Part shown: positions 12,754 through 25,995 of the stretch, piece after piece
How positions within the stretch are numbered: the first letter of the stretch is position 1
Layout: each line of letters begins with the position of its first letter
NCBI RefSeq assembly: GCF_036373705.1
Contig: NC_089854.1
Span: 23,724,339 to 23,788,338, forward strand
Direction of reading: 5' to 3'
Length of the DNA stretch: 64,000 nucleotides
From: Amia ocellicauda
Taxonomy: Eukaryota; Chordata; Actinopteri; Amiiformes; Amiidae
Made by a program: the position numbers and the translations under genes
The notes under the pieces: generated by a model
Seen by the model: the letters and a program-made list of their open reading frames with translations, nothing else
The model's database searches: none
Told to the model about the DNA's origin: nothing

Positions 12754-14320
12754 CAGGCCCTCAGGGCCAGCAAGGCCTTCTCTTCTGGCCTAGAGATTGC
12801 TAGAATCAGAAAATTATATTATTATAATTTAATATATATTTTCATTAATGCTATGTGTATTTTACAAAGTTCGTTAACATCAGTCTATTAACGTCATTTC
12901 ATTGCTACTCCCTCAGTTGTGCTGCTTCCAGTGCAGCTCATATAAATTAGAGCTTTTATCCAATCAGATTTTCCCCCTGTGCTGTCTCCGGGTGAAAAAT
13001 CTACCCTGAGCCTTCAGAATTTCGAGTGAATCCCCTCTGCTGTTGAAACAAATGGGGACGATGTTTTTGATTGTCATTTTCTTTAACCAATCAGATTTCG
13101 AGTTTGCCATGTTGGGCATATTCAGTGACACGCCGGAGCCTTCTAGCTAGCCTAGCCACCTACATTAGCATTTTTCGTGTGGCGTGATCAGAGGGCCAGT
13201 TAGCTAACTGAAGTAAAACTAGCTAGCACATAACATAGCATCATCTAAGATTAATTTAAACGTTTTTTTGAGGCGTTTAGATTTTAGATGTAGTGCTTTT
13301 GACATTTAGATTTTTACTTAGCCCTGTTGTTTTTAACGCACAATGGCTGAAGGAGGAGAATAAATTGATTTGGTGACGGGTTTACTGACAAAGCCTTTTT
13401 CGAGAAGGACCCTGCAGCTAGCAGCCCTGTCCTAGCCAGGGAAAGGATTTGTGTGGCACTTTCAATTGAGCAACTACTAAGGTACACCTGGCTTACAGCA
13501 TCAAAGGAACATTGCAAATTGTATTGCTGGGAATGCCTGTTATTTGCAACAGATATGGTGTTTGGAGCCATGCTGGGTTTGCAAACCTGAATTGCCTAAC
13601 CAAGGCAGCAACGACACACTTGCAAGCCACGGTGCTATTGAAAATATTCGGAGACACCCAAGTGGATCTACAACTCAATGAACAAATGTGAAGGGAAACA
13701 GAGCTCCACAATGAAAAAGTCAAGAAAAATAGGGAAATACTGAAAGGCTGATCGATTGTGTCATTTTTCTGGGTAAACAAGCTCTCATTTAGGGGACACG
13801 ATGAAAGCAAGGAGTCCAAAAATAGGGATAACTATGTCGAGCTTATTTCCTTTCTGGCCGAGCATGACAAAGACTTGCATTACCACCTTTCCACTAACAA
13901 AGTGTTTACTGGGACTTCAGGCAAAACGACCTTGCTTGGTGGTTTTATGAGTAAATGTGACTGGTTGTTGTGAGTTTATTCTTGTTTCTTTGGTAATGTC
14001 ATTGATTTGGGCTATCCGATGTCTATCTGTGATGCAGCATCCTGTCATACTGCGTAATAGTGGTACATCCTTGATGGTTTCAGTCACCATGTGTTCATGT
14101 CTCTGCAATTAGTGTGTTGTAACTCTCATAGGTGTTGAGCCTTGTGTTAAATCACTTTATTCCACTCAATAAAGGTTACTGTCACTGTGAATATGGGGTG
14201 GTTATGTCGAATGACAATAGCCTATATCCCTAGTGTCATGGTGAGGTTATTCGAAGGCAGTTTAATTGGATAGGAGGATAGCACTGAAGGCCTAGGTATA
14301 AAATACACGGCCCACCACTG
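12754..14320 (+). mobile_element. Degenerate hAT transposon nested in the DIRS remnant
   Basis: Both sides have the same 8-bp sequence CCATTAGG (12746-12753 and 14321-14328), the target duplication length of hAT elements. The element starts CAGG and ends CCACTG (CAGTGG on the other strand), and the inside carries a decayed transposase. Length is 1567 bp. Confidence 0.82.
13330..13925 (+). pseudogene. hAT transposase remnant (DUF4371-type)
   Basis: Recognisable pieces: a CWECLLFATDMVFG block near 13520, and LSFRGHDESKESKNRDNYVE, then LISFLAEHDKDLHYHLS at 13780-13890, the FRGHDE signature of DUF4371-type hAT transposases. Stops and frame changes separate them and the C-terminal dimerisation domain is missing. 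Confidence 0.85.
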
Positions 14321-14360
14321 CCATTAGGTAATGGCTGTTTTTTTATTTGAAATGGTACGA

Positions 14361-14640
14361 TAGGTTATTATCATAACCCCAGTTCCCTGAAAAAGAAAGA
14401 CAAACATTACTCTTCAGGGGTCACTCAACCAGATGACCTTTCTGATGAAGAAATGGCAGGGAACTGCAGTCAGGAGGAGACTTTTCACAGGTGCCAGGGG
14501 TGGGTCTTCCTCCTGCCAGCAGGGCCCCTATTGGGGAGCTTTGGTACATACTTTCAATGATTGGCAGGTCAGAAGGCTCTTCCTGTTAGGTAATGGCTGT
14601 CTTTCTTTTTCAGGGAACTGGGGTTATGATAATAACCTAT
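14361..14640. repeat. 280-bp segment with inverted ends (DIRS terminus or derived small element)
   Basis: 14361-14397 (TAGGTTATTATCATAACCCC, then AGTTCCCTGAAAAAGAAAGAC) is the near-perfect inverse of 14598-14637. The interior 14520-14600 is also the inverse of 10580-10660. It may be the right end of the DIRS element or a short non-autonomous derivative. Confidence 0.85.
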
Positions 14641-16612
14641 CATTTTCAACACTTCAGTTTCAGAGCATGCTAGCTAATGATTAGATAAGATTAAGATGTT
14701 CTTAAACGGTCAAATATCACTCAATATGCTGTATTCATGCTTCTTTGTTTGAATCTTCCTCCGTTATGCTAACCCCCCCGCTGAGAGCTTTTATAAGCCA
14801 TTATATTTCTTCCATAAAAGGAAATTCAGCGTTGTTAATGATAAGTGCCCATAAGCATGCATGTACATTAAATATTGTCATTTGGTGTAAAGGCAAAACA
14901 TGCTATAAATAAATAAATAAATTAGGCTCATTACTTTCATAACAGTATTCTAGCCTGGTAATACTATATTAATTAATATTCATACTTGATTGCTTTTTGT
15001 ATTATCTTCCCCTCTCCTGTCAGCTTCAGGGACAGATGAGTGACTTCTGTAGCAATCATCTGCGTCTGATTTCCCATCTCTGATTCAATGGGTAGATGTG
15101 TAAGTATCGATGTGGGAGTTTACATGAAGTGTTGTTAACTTTTGAAATAATGATGCGAGTGCACGTTTGGCCCAAAAGCCCATGAAAATCAGGTTTGTGG
15201 CGAAAATAAATGGCCCCAGAGAAGGACAGGGTCAATCCCAAATACCAAAAAATCCCCCAAAAGGCCATGACAGTATCTTTGTGGATGTTGTTGCCAACCT
15301 ATGCACTCAAGGTCTTGGTGAAACACATTTGCCAACTGCTTATTACATGTACTAAGAATAAAAGTGCTCTTTCAACATTTCTTTGTTTTGTTTAGTGATT
15401 TTGCTCTTGTGCCCTCAGCTGTAACATCATCCCCCATACCAGCTCAAATGTCACCCTCTTGACAAAGCATACCACTTCACTTAATTGCTCTCGCTATTCA
15501 CAAAACATTATGTGAGACTAGGTGTTAAATATCCGTTCAAAAATGAATAAATTTTTGTAGATCTCCCTGTAGCATAAGGTCCTAGCTTGAATATATTAAA
15601 ATGTTAATCTGAAGAGTTTTTTGCCTTTTGAAATTCCAGCCTATTTAAGATTTGAGTCAGTATACACATGCAGATGTAGGCGAATGACACATAACAAGAT
15701 GTTTCCGCTTTTGACCAAGCAGAGACTGCACTTGAGAGCTGAAACTCAAATAATATTTGGAATTTGAACTATGAGAATATGTGAAATTCATGTGTACACA
15801 AATCTACAAGTGGAATTCTTTGATTAACCTTGAAGAGTTGTGTGCAGGGAAAACTGCCACATCAGGAAGACATTCACAATTTCCTACAATATTTCTAACA
15901 TGAATAAAGGTTCAAATAAGAAAAAGAAAAATGACTCGTCCCCATCCTCTTTATATTAACCTGTGTATGCCGTGAATAAAATATGTCAAGTGTCATTCTT
16001 TTTCTTTTTTAACTTTCATGTGAAGTACATTGGAATTGGAATTGGCCCCTTTGTGAATACAGCTCTATTGTGCTTAGTGTCGATCACGTCTTTCACCCAG
16101 ACTGCCAGTTCTAACTTCTGTAGATCTCAATCTGTAATTATCGAATACAGTTCCGTAGTCAACCACTTCTTACAATATGAAGTAACTTTTCCTCAAATCA
16201 CAGTTGAGAATACGGTGTAAATATGAATCTGGTAAATATATATGAATACCCTGCTGGCTCTTGAGTGAAGAGGGAAATTTCAGGAGCTGCCAAACCGTAG
16301 GACATGTTTCCATGACAATTGCTCCCTCACAGTGCTAATAAGTACCAGGCTCACTTGAACATGACCTTTTCAGACTTAAATTGTCTTCGATAAATATACA
16401 TGCCCCAGGGCCCCATTCTTTCTTGTTTTCCATCTTGAAATCAATTGACTATGAGTCCACTTCTTTCTGTCACTATACCAGAATATTCTGTGTTTGTCTA
16501 AATACAAAAAATAGAAAGACAGCAGCAAAATATTTTATTAAAAACCAGTCCACTGCTGGATGTTTCCACTTGCTATAGGTCTATAGCGTCACTGTTTCAT
16601 GTTGCACTTACA
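14641..16612. other. Non-genic, nothing recognised
   Basis: AT-rich sequence with short frames only. No coding exon, RNA gene or mobile element was found. Confidence 0.6.
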
Positions 16613-16696
16613 CTCACCTAAAGGATTATTAGGAACACCATACTAATACTGTGTTTGACCCCCTTTCGCCTTCAGAACTGCCTTAATTCTACGTAT
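16613..16696. mobile_element. Truncated 84-bp end of the DD36E Tc1 element
   Basis: The sequence starting CACTCACCTAAAGGATTATT matches the first 84 bp of copy 1 (8313-8396), covering the terminal repeat and the last transposase codons, and then stops abruptly. No opposite end is found nearby. Confidence 0.9.
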
Positions 16697-19600
16697 TTCA
16701 TCTTACCATTGTTTATATGGTCATCTTCTAGGTCTATTTTCATCTCTTGAGGATCCATTTAGTCTACCATTGATCCCATTGTCACTCTTTCAATGATGTC
16801 ACAATTTGTTTGTTCTCTTACCCAACCATTTATTTGTCAGTCTCATTAGTCCAAGCATAACGGGGCTCATTGTGCACATGAGTTTGTCATGGTGATGTAA
16901 CCCCTCTGTGAAATCAGTACAAACCTGCAATCTCACTCCAGGTCTATTACTCATCTCTTGGGACTCATTCGATATCTTCTTTTGTCCATCTTTGGTCTGT
17001 TCTGGTGATGTAATGACGTCACATACAATTATTTTGCTACTTCTTTCTTGCTGGATCGATTGCTTTAAACATTTACAATGGCTCAGGAAATGGAGAGCGA
17101 ATTTCATTCTGAGGTGAAGCCCTAGGAATCACTCTGTTAGTAATGCATTAAAAGGAAGTAATTGTGCTGTTCAAATATTTCCACCCCACTCTCTGCTGCT
17201 GTCTTTTGGCTGTAGTGAATTTACCTGTCTGCCGAGGGCACACACTGCTATTATTATATATGGACAAACTGAAGTGTTTACTGCTGGACTTCTATCTATA
17301 CGGCTATACATTACATAAGTCCACACAAAAAAATCCTCCATACAATCTAACATGTGGGTGGTCTACATGTACTTGTGTTTTTCCCCAAGGATTTTTAATT
17401 GATTTCTTATTAATTCTTTCATCAACACATTTGAGCACTTTTTCACAAACATGATAATGGTATAAAAATAGTAATTGCATTAGAGTTGCCCTTTCATAGC
17501 GTCTCCCTTTGTTGTTATTTCTTTATGCTGCATGTTTACAACAGGCAGCCAAAGATTAGTCATTTGAGATTTGCTTAATCACTGAAGGTAGTTTTTCCCC
17601 TTTAATTACACTTTTCCCATGGCAACAGGCATATTCCACACAAATGAACTGTGTAATGTTTGCCCCCAATCAGAGTTCTAGCACGAGATAAAAGAGGTAT
17701 CCCAACGGGGTACTAACAGATTACATGGATTTTAAAATTGGTAGCTTTTCAAAAATGTAACAAAATATAATTAAATCACTAGGTACACCCTATACTCTGT
17801 GAAATTAACACTTTAACATTTGTGGTAGATGTTTTCGTGACCTGACCTTGAAGATATTTTAGTGCATGTACTGTTTCTTTGACAGCCAATACAGTGATAT
17901 CCTTTATCCTTTGCCCCTCTAAGCCTGCACTGCAAAGCCAGCCATCTTACCCATACGGCAGTGACATGTGGGTCTGGGTCCAATCATCGTCATTATTGTT
18001 ATATTATAAATTATGGAAATCAATTTGCATTATGCTTCTATCTAAGATTAATTAGAGGTTTACACAATTGCTATGCATTTTCTGTTGCCAATCAGCATGG
18101 TATTTTCCTATCTCTGCATTTCAAAGCCTGACTGAATACTCTCTAACTGTTGACGTAATACCCAACACAAGCCGGTGAGATTGAAGTAATGAGTAATGGC
18201 GAACTGTAGAAATATAAGAATGGACGTCAATGAATGTGTCGATAAACTTTCACGCAGGACTCGCTAATGGGAGACCTGTGGTGATTTTTCATTGCCGGGC
18301 TGTGGTTGTCATTTACTCGCACTCAGTGCTATGGACTTAATCAATTGCTTCTGTAACAGGTGTAGGAGGGCTTAGAAACAAACCGGGAAAAAAAAAGTCC
18401 CCGGTGTGAGTTTAATGCATCCTGTATGGTCTTAAAAAGAAAAGTGCTAATGATCATTGTACCTATAAGGCCCTTGGCAATCAGTGAGCCAATTTAAACA
18501 CGGAGAGAAGTGTTTTTTTGCGGAGGAAGGAAAGACTTAAACAGCCTGGAAAATAATGCTGCAACGCAGGGACAAAGTGACATAAGAGCTGCTCAATGCA
18601 TAGCCTCACTGTAAATACCATCGTGCCATTAACTCACTTATGTCAGTCTCACAATCGTGCCTCATCATCAGAAGCAGGAAGTATTATCTCCTGTTTGTCT
18701 CCGGTCCACCTTTTCAATAGCCAATTACCAGGTATACAGAGCTTTTACCCCTTCCCAAAGTTTTTGATTTCAGAAAAGACTGATATTGTGTTCGTGTTAC
18801 ATAAAGGGAGAACTGTGAATACAGCAGAATTCCATTTTTATTAAAGAATCATCTATCCTTGAAAATGTATTTACTCTAACAAAATATGGAATACATCATT
18901 ATAGCGTGTGTGCGCATGTGTGTGTGTGAATATGTGTGTGTTTTTCTATGTTTTTCTCTGCAGTAACTGTACTATAGCGTTCTACAATATTGACTTCAGA
19001 GCAGACGAACTGCTGCACGGCTTCTTTCTTCAGAAACAAATCTGTTTAAAAGTAAAGAAGCTTGAGTATCTTGAATTCAGTATGTTTTTCAAGCCCTAAC
19101 AGCCTGTCGTAAAGAGGAGTCCCTCAGGAAACGTCCCGGACTAATTTAAGTAATCAATCCCACAGACGTCAATGCTGTTGCCAGTCTCTCTGAGCCCAGC
19201 GTGAACATGCTTGTCGATAATGAAGCCATGCTTTAGTCAAAGTTGGCTGTGAACGGTGGGCAGGACTAGGCTATACTCCGAGCTCCACAAAGCACGTACA
19301 AATAAAGTCTCTTTAGGCCCAAACACAGTAGCACAGCGGGGCGTTTCTGACTACCCTAAGTTAACTGGAGCTTTCCTTCAATTTGCTGTTACTCTCAAAT
19401 CACATTGATATTCTCTTACATTGTAACAGTACAATTGAAAATGACTTCTGTGTATTTGTTTCTGTTTCTGTTTGCTGCAAATGGAAAAGGAGAGTTATTA
19501 ATGCTTGATTTAAATAGCTTTAGTCCCCATCTGTTGAACAAAGATACACAAGTATTGTCCGGGTGCTTATAAGTATATAATTTGCATTTTCAATAATATA

Positions 19601-20176
19601 ACCTATAACAATGTAACATATAACCTATAAATAATGTAATTTATATTTATAGTAATTTTTTCCAAGTCTAATGTAACAAATAATATAAATAATCACACAC
19701 CAAAACAAAGTTAAACACATCATTTTTTTCTCAGTGTTTGAAAACACATTATTACAACAGTGTATGCAAATGTTGTATTAGCAAATGCAACCTGTACCGT
19801 GCAACTTCTAACATCATGACAATATCGGATGGTGCACGCATGTCTCTCTGTTCTGCAAAAGCATGCAAAGCGATTAGGCAATCACAATCTGTGATAGCTG
19901 GCTGGTGTGGGGTACTTACTCAGGCTTCAAAGCCATAGGTTGTATGCTCGCTAAATAGTGGACTTCAATTTCCTTTGAAATGGAGAGCATGAATGGTCAC
20001 AAACTCATCCCTGACTCATCTGTCAAAACAGATTACTGTGTGAGTCACCAACGTAAACCTCAGGGCTCAATTACCTCAGGGGCGCACAAATAAATGTAGT
20101 TTGTTTTTGAACTAATTAAAGTATTTATTTGTTCCTGTAGAGCTAAGCAATATCAACTGTGCCCATATCTGGTCAC

Positions 20177-20177
<1 letters not shown>
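16697..20177. other. Non-genic, nothing recognised
   Basis: No conserved coding blocks. A (GT)-rich patch lies at 18905-18945. The part around 18000-18800 is less repetitive and would be a candidate for conserved non-coding DNA only if alignment supports it. Confidence 0.5.

Positions 20178-20234
<57 letters not shown>
20178..20234. repeat. (ATT)n microsatellite
   Basis: About 19 ATT units in non-genic sequence. Confidence 0.97.
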
Positions 20235-21344
20235 GTTGTCATTATTAAGGAGAGATTCCTGTGGAGTGTTCTTCCAGTGATTTTGAAATCCATTCAATTT
20301 AATTTTGATACGGATCTGTTCAAATGTGCTTTCTAAAAAGTTCAAAACTGAAACCGCACTTAATTATCTAATACACTGCCGGAGCAGTGTTTCAAAGACC
20401 ACTTAATTCATGCTGACTACAGGAAAGGATACTTTTATTTACTTAACCCTATAGAAATGCTGTTGACATTCTTAAAGATGTGAATTAAGGAGTCCAGCCC
20501 AAGAGCTGAGAGCAGGCGGCGATGCATAGAAACTGTTGATGGTCTGTCTTTGGCTTGGAAAAGAAGACCCGGTAGAAGCGAGGACATATAGTTATATAGT
20601 TAGGACAACTCTTTATTATACGGCCTGTGTGGGCCTGCTGCCTCCTCCTCCACCTCAGGATAGATTGAAAGAGAATTCATACAAATAGGTTATAAAAAAT
20701 AGCTACCACTTTTACCTGCAGCTCCAGTGGATGCATTCCTCTGGAAATGGGTCAGGCTCTGGTCAAGCTCCAGAGAAATATATTGGTCCAGTCCTACGAG
20801 TGTCCAGAGAAGCAGTATCAGGTCCTGGAAGAAGCGAAGAGACACTGATTGAGAACGCCACCCCGGGGAGCTGCAGAAACCCACATAAATAAGACTTACC
20901 TGCTGAGGGGATAAGTGGCTGTTTCAAGCTCCCTGGAAGAGAGCACCAAGGAGACCGATAAGCTTGAACTTTTCCTCTCTTTTTTTCCTACTCCCGTTGC
21001 TGCTATTATGTGCACTTTATGATTGGGGAGTTAATTGTATTTTAGAAATTATAAGTTTTAGATTAGAGATGATTTTTCCTGAGTTGGTTACTTAGGTCAG
21101 GGTTTTTTAAGGACTTGTATTCACCCGGTATGTTAATAAAGGCAATTTTTGTTGAGTTTAAGGAATAGCTTCTCCTCCAGACATTTTATAACTGGCATTC
21201 CACACTTCATTCCCTGAGAAAAGTGTTAATTGTGATTCACCCTTGTCTGTCTTGGGTGTGCTGAGGCAATGGTCAGAACCTGTGTGGGGAGCTGTAAGGT
21301 GAGGTTCCCCTCCTCATTAAACTTTAGTTGTCGATAGTTGAATC
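20235..21344. other. Unclassified, possible solo-LTR-like sequence
   Basis: 20480-21190 has a TATAAA-like box (20691), CT-rich parts and AATAAA (21137), which would suit a transposon promoter-terminator segment. I could not find matching ends or a second copy, so I do not name it. Confidence 0.3.
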
Positions 21345-21515
21345 GCAGGTGGGGGACACTGCTGTTGTACCCTTGAGATAGGTACTTTACCTAGATTGCT
21401 CCAGTAAATGCCCAGCTGTAATAAATGGGTAAAATGTAAAAATAATGTGATATAATGTAACAATTGTAAGTCACCCTAGATAAGGGTGTCTTCTAAGAAA
21501 ATGAGTAATAATAAT
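21345..21515 (+). repeat. SINE with L2-like 3' tail
   Basis: GTGGGGGACACTGCTGTTGT, then ACCCTTGAGATAGGTACTTT, and the tail TTGTAAGTCACCCTAGATAA GGGTGTCTTCTAA are typical of fish SINEs with a LINE-type tail (GTAAGTCGCCCTGGATAAGGGCGTCTGCTAA). A short A/T-rich end follows. Confidence 0.75.
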
Positions 21516-23898
21516 GTAGGCTTGAAAGTCAAATGCATCCTTTGAGTGGTCACCCCAGGCTGGAAACTCAATGGATTCAAACCTTCACACTGTCCTCAGC
21601 AGCACACAAATTAACTTGCTTTATTCCCCTACTTTCTGTTGATTATTCTTGATACGAAAGCCATGTGTGCCATGCAATCAATGTCTAGTTTTTGGTATCA
21701 CTTGCAGCTTCTACTGTGAATATTACAGTTCAGACACAAATATGCAAATGCACACAAATTGTACATAAATTGCAGAATTCATCCAGAGTCAGTTGCAGGT
21801 TGGCAAAAAAAAACATAAATAAAGAATAAAGAAATTGTAAAAAATGTTTTCAATTTTAGATCTAGTATTCTCATTAAAGACAAATAAAGGAACAGAATGC
21901 ATGTATCTTTTATCATGAGGACTTTCCTGATTAATTTCATTTTAAAATGTTAATTGTTTCCTGACACATAAAAGGCGCATGGAAACTGAGAAAGTCAAGA
22001 CAAAGAAATTACCACTTAATTAATATTCACAAAGCCTCATGCTTTTATTTTTAATCATGCTGTTGAATTTTTAACACAAAAAAAATGTTCAGCTGCTTAT
22101 GAAATCTCTTCAGAACTTCTGCTCACAACTTTGGTACAAGTAATTGTTTTGTTACCAGATATATAATATGTACTTTTAATTATAAGTGAAGAGTATTTTA
22201 AGCAGCTTAAGTCATCAATACTTTACATCACCTTTCTATTCACACAGTAATAAGTTTGTGATTTCTTAATTAAGTTCAGACAGCCGGCTGAACCCTTATT
22301 TAGCCAACACCACAATTTCAAGATAGCTTAGAAATCTACACTCACTTCATCCCTAACCTTAACAAAAGTCGAAGTTTACTTGGTGCTGTAACCCTAATCT
22401 TAACCCAGACCAGCATTTTCCAATGATAGATTTTCCTTTTTTTTCATATTAAATATCAGAATCATTGACTGAAATGAAATAGCAAATTATAAGCATAATA
22501 TCTAAATAGTAATCAGAATTGTCATTGTGAACTGTGATTCTGCATTGCTTTGCAGAAAGGAGAGACTTGTCAATATTGTATTATGGGTTACCTGCCCATT
22601 TTGAGAGGGTTGTAGAAGAGTTGGGTCTGCTGACAAAATGTCCATTTAACTGGCAGATGAAAGTAGTGAAAAGGTATTCCAATACTTAAAATCTCAATTT
22701 TCAAATTTTGTTAATATAATTTTTAGGGTTTTAGTTTATCCTGAGGTAATTATACTGTTTGGGAACATAGTGTTCATAGATTTAATACCAAGTGTGCTCT
22801 TCAGCCCAATTCATACTCTTCATCCATGTCAAATGGCCTCTTTCTTACTTTTCAGATATAAACCTTGTGGTCGTGGGCTTCAAATGGAGAGCATTAGGAT
22901 TTTAATTAAAATACATTGTTTATGGTGACTTAGTGCCATGTAAAGTGTTTTGGATAAAATTCAAGCAAAGGGGAAGATGTCTCGAGGAATCAAGATCAAT
23001 ATACTGCCAGTTTTTGCAGAAAGCCAGTGTGAAATTAGCCATTAGCTTTCACAGGCACCTCCACACAGTGGCTTTCACAAATCTGCACAGGTGGCCCGGT
23101 CTGGGGCCTCAAAGAGCAGAGATACCCTCCTAATGCAATCTCTGTGGCAACCAAATAATTTCCAAAACCCAGTAGGCACTCAGGGTTGAGAGAAAAAATA
23201 CTGATCCTGGTCATGGGATTTGAGTTGTATTCTTCCTGAGATCAGCTCCAGGAACACACAGCCGCTGCCAAATTGAATTATTACCAGAATTGTTTTAATT
23301 AATGAACAGAAATATGTAGCAGGATGTGGAAGCAATATTCCAATCATTATCTTGTGCTGTGAGAAGCCCATGGGAGTGTATACTTAAGAACTGCTGTCCA
23401 CCACAGGGTTCGGTATATGGAGTCATTGACAGGGTTGTTTGACCGGATGGTAAACACAGAAACATGATCTGATACATGGGCGTGAAATTTGCTTTACATT
23501 TTCTAAAGTAAAAATGAAGAGTTTAAATAAGAGAGGATTTACTTATTTGAATTGTCCTTTTGTTACATAAAGCTCAATACATATCCTAGGCCTATCATAT
23601 TACAAAAGCAATAAGTAATGACATGCTATCTTTCTGCAGGTGCACAATCCTCTTGTAGTAAAAGGCACAAGTGTATTTTAAGTTAATTTAAAGAGGTACA
23701 TTGATGTTTTAACCATTTTCTAGAGTTGTTTCATTAAGTAATGTTTTTGCAGTCAGCGATTGAATTATGTTTTTGATTGTACTTTCATCTAAGTTAGTCA
23801 TGTAAATATCTGTGCTTGTCCCTTTTTAAATTCAGTCTCATACTTCAATAGACGACAGCAAAGTCAAACTTGGTACTTCTTTCTGTTTCCATTTCCAA
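21516..23898. other. Non-genic, nothing recognised
   Basis: Strongly AT-rich, with short frames only and no family resemblance. Confidence 0.6.
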
Positions 23899-23923
23899 TG
23901 TTGTTGTTGTTGTTGTTGTTGTT
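23899..23923. repeat. (TTG)n microsatellite
   Basis: Eight TTG units, followed by ATT units. Confidence 0.95.
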
Positions 23924-24082
23924 ATTATTTATTACTTGAGTTATTTTTTTAATGTTAATTTATTTTATTATAGTGCTACTAATCCATAATACAGAAAGGA
24001 ATATTACATTGATTCCAGCTGGAATATTAGATTAACCACAACAACAAAAAAACTCTGTTTGCTACACCATGATGTTGACTAA

Positions 24083-24172
24083 TTATTTGGACTCACTTTC
24101 CCCTTCCAAGCAATGTGGAGAAGCAATAAAAAAGGCAAACAAAATACTAGGGTATATTGTCAAAAGTATAGA
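24083..24172 (+). mobile_element. Small LINE fragment of the same family
   Basis: About 90 bp (TTGGACTCACTTTCCCCTTC ... ATTGTCAAAAGTATA) align to 30304-30392 of the intron-3 LINE with a few changes. It is an isolated scrap without a 3' end. Confidence 0.85.
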
Positions 24173-25419
24173 GATGATGAAGTGGTATCTAGAACAATTT
24201 TAGGTTTTTTGAAAATAAAGAAAAGTTTCATTTATTTTCCAGCAAGATGTTATTGTGCTAATTGTTGAGCTACAGGTCCAGAATTTATTATACAATAACA
24301 GCATCACTTATTCTTACTGTAACACTGGAGAATAAATATTTTATACCTGGCAAGACTGAAACACAAGTAAAATAATTTGTTGGCAGTGCATGTCACTGTA
24401 TACGGCCACATCTGTACTTTGTACCACATCTGTTGTGCATTCAGTGACACAACCCAGTGCCTGGGTTGCATTTCAGACTGTGTCCTGATCCAGTTTCGAT
24501 TAGATTTGTTTCTCTTGCTTTTCTTTCTTTGGATTCATGAACTACTTGTTTTCAGCCAAAGTATTGTCTGGTTTGAAGCTGAGGGAATTGATCTTCTAAA
24601 CCAAGTCCATGCCTTCAAATTGAGATCAGGGCTGCACACTTCCCGAACTAATTGTACAGAGAGTGCAGATTACAGGAGTTGCCATGGGAGGAGGAGGCTT
24701 TAATTAAAGTTGCTGGTCTTTGAGTGGAACTGTAAAGCTGCAGAAAATAAATAGTGACTTCCTTTAGTATAGTAATAGTTTCATTAGTATAATTTAATAT
24801 AGTATAGTATTATTTTTTGATGATAATAATAATCAAATTTATTTTTCTGAGTTGCACTCTACTTCCTGTATTTTGTAATTAACTGCTCTTGTAATGTAAA
24901 ATTATCATGGTGTCTAATTTATTCAAATTTAACAATCAGGTCTTTCTTAAATACCTGAAGTTAGTTTGCAAAAAAACAAGTGAATTAAATATAACAATAC
25001 CAGAATGTATCCGAATCTAAAGGCCAGTAAATTAATTATTATTAAACCACCTAATAATACAATGTAGCACAGAGTTTATTTTGCTCATAGTTTTGTGGTA
25101 AGATTTCATTAGCATGTCAATATTTTAGTTTTGTAATAAATTCTACCCCTGGTTGTTTCAGCACGACATCCTCAGATATCTGTCATCACATGGAGGGCAC
25201 GGAAGTAACCTTTCAAACAAATAGAAGCGGGATCTACCTGCACACACATGCATACACACTGTAATGACAGGAGGGGAGACAGGTCACTGCATTCTCCTCC
25301 CTGTTCAACAATCCTCCTATTCTCCTGGGAACCTTTAAAGCCAATGATAGGGACCCACCCTCCGCAAAGCTCAGAGGACTGACAGCAGCAGTGCACCTGG
25401 AGTGAGTATGACAGATTCC
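24173..25419. other. Non-genic upstream of zacn
   Basis: One 108-codon open frame (24377-24703) has no known domain and no splice context. I treat it as chance. Confidence 0.55.

Positions 25420-25479
<60 letters not shown>
25420..25479. repeat. (ATT)n microsatellite
   Basis: About 20 ATT units, 650 bp upstream of zacn exon 1. Confidence 0.97.
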
Positions 25480-25936
25480 GTCAATTTCAGTATTATTGGT
25501 GCTTTCTTTTTGCTGTTTGCCTTATTTACTACATTGTTTCAGGATACAGCAGTGAGTGAAAATATTGTGCAGCAGTCAAGTGCTATTCTGTTTGGCAATG
25601 TAATTTTTAATTCCTTTTAATGCTGAGTTAAAATCTTTTCTTCCTCAATACATTTTGAAAAGGTGCTTTCCAATTCGGGGAGTAAATAACCTCCCTCGAA
25701 GAGTCATGAAACGGTCCACAATTTGTGCTAAAATATTGATGAGGTTATATTTTCCTGGACAGGTGACTGAAACGCTCTGATAGTGATTATTTATAAAATG
25801 TCTGTTAGTTAATTCATAATCGTCATAATAGAAAATGGTCAAATCCCACACTGCTCTATTATCTGGATGAATGGTATTTCCATTATTAGTTGTAAATAGT
25901 AGTAGCTTCGGTAGTATTGTTGTTACTGTTTGTTTC

Positions 25937-25937
<1 letters not shown>

Positions 25938-25994
<57 letters not shown>

Positions 25995-25995
25995 G
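25938..25995. repeat. (ATT)n microsatellite upstream of zacn
   Basis: About 19 ATT units ending 134 bp before the zacn start codon, in the presumed promoter or 5' UTR. Confidence 0.97.

Larger units (their letters stand above)
10569..14640 (+). mobile_element. Degenerate DIRS-like retrotransposon remnant (with nested hAT)
   Basis: The left edge (10569-10660, GTTCCCT...GGAAGAGCCTTCTGACCTGC) is the inverted copy of 14520-14617, the arrangement expected of DIRS elements, whose ends are inverted rather than direct repeats. The inside holds a TCGAC-rich leader (10680-10990), a gag-like segment near 11130-11260, and a reverse-transcriptase block at 12440-12640. The coding parts are broken by many frame changes. 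A hAT transposon interrupts it from 12754 to 14320. Exact ends are uncertain. Confidence 0.75.

Noticed and set aside
20480..21190. Solo LTR of an endogenous retroelement
   Set aside because: TATA-like and AATAAA signals exist, but there is no TG...CA boundary with a target duplication and no second copy, so I left it unclassified.
24377..24703. 108-codon frame upstream of zacn with a hydrophobic centre
   Set aside because: It has no family resemblance or splice context and sits in AT-rich sequence where such frames arise by chance.
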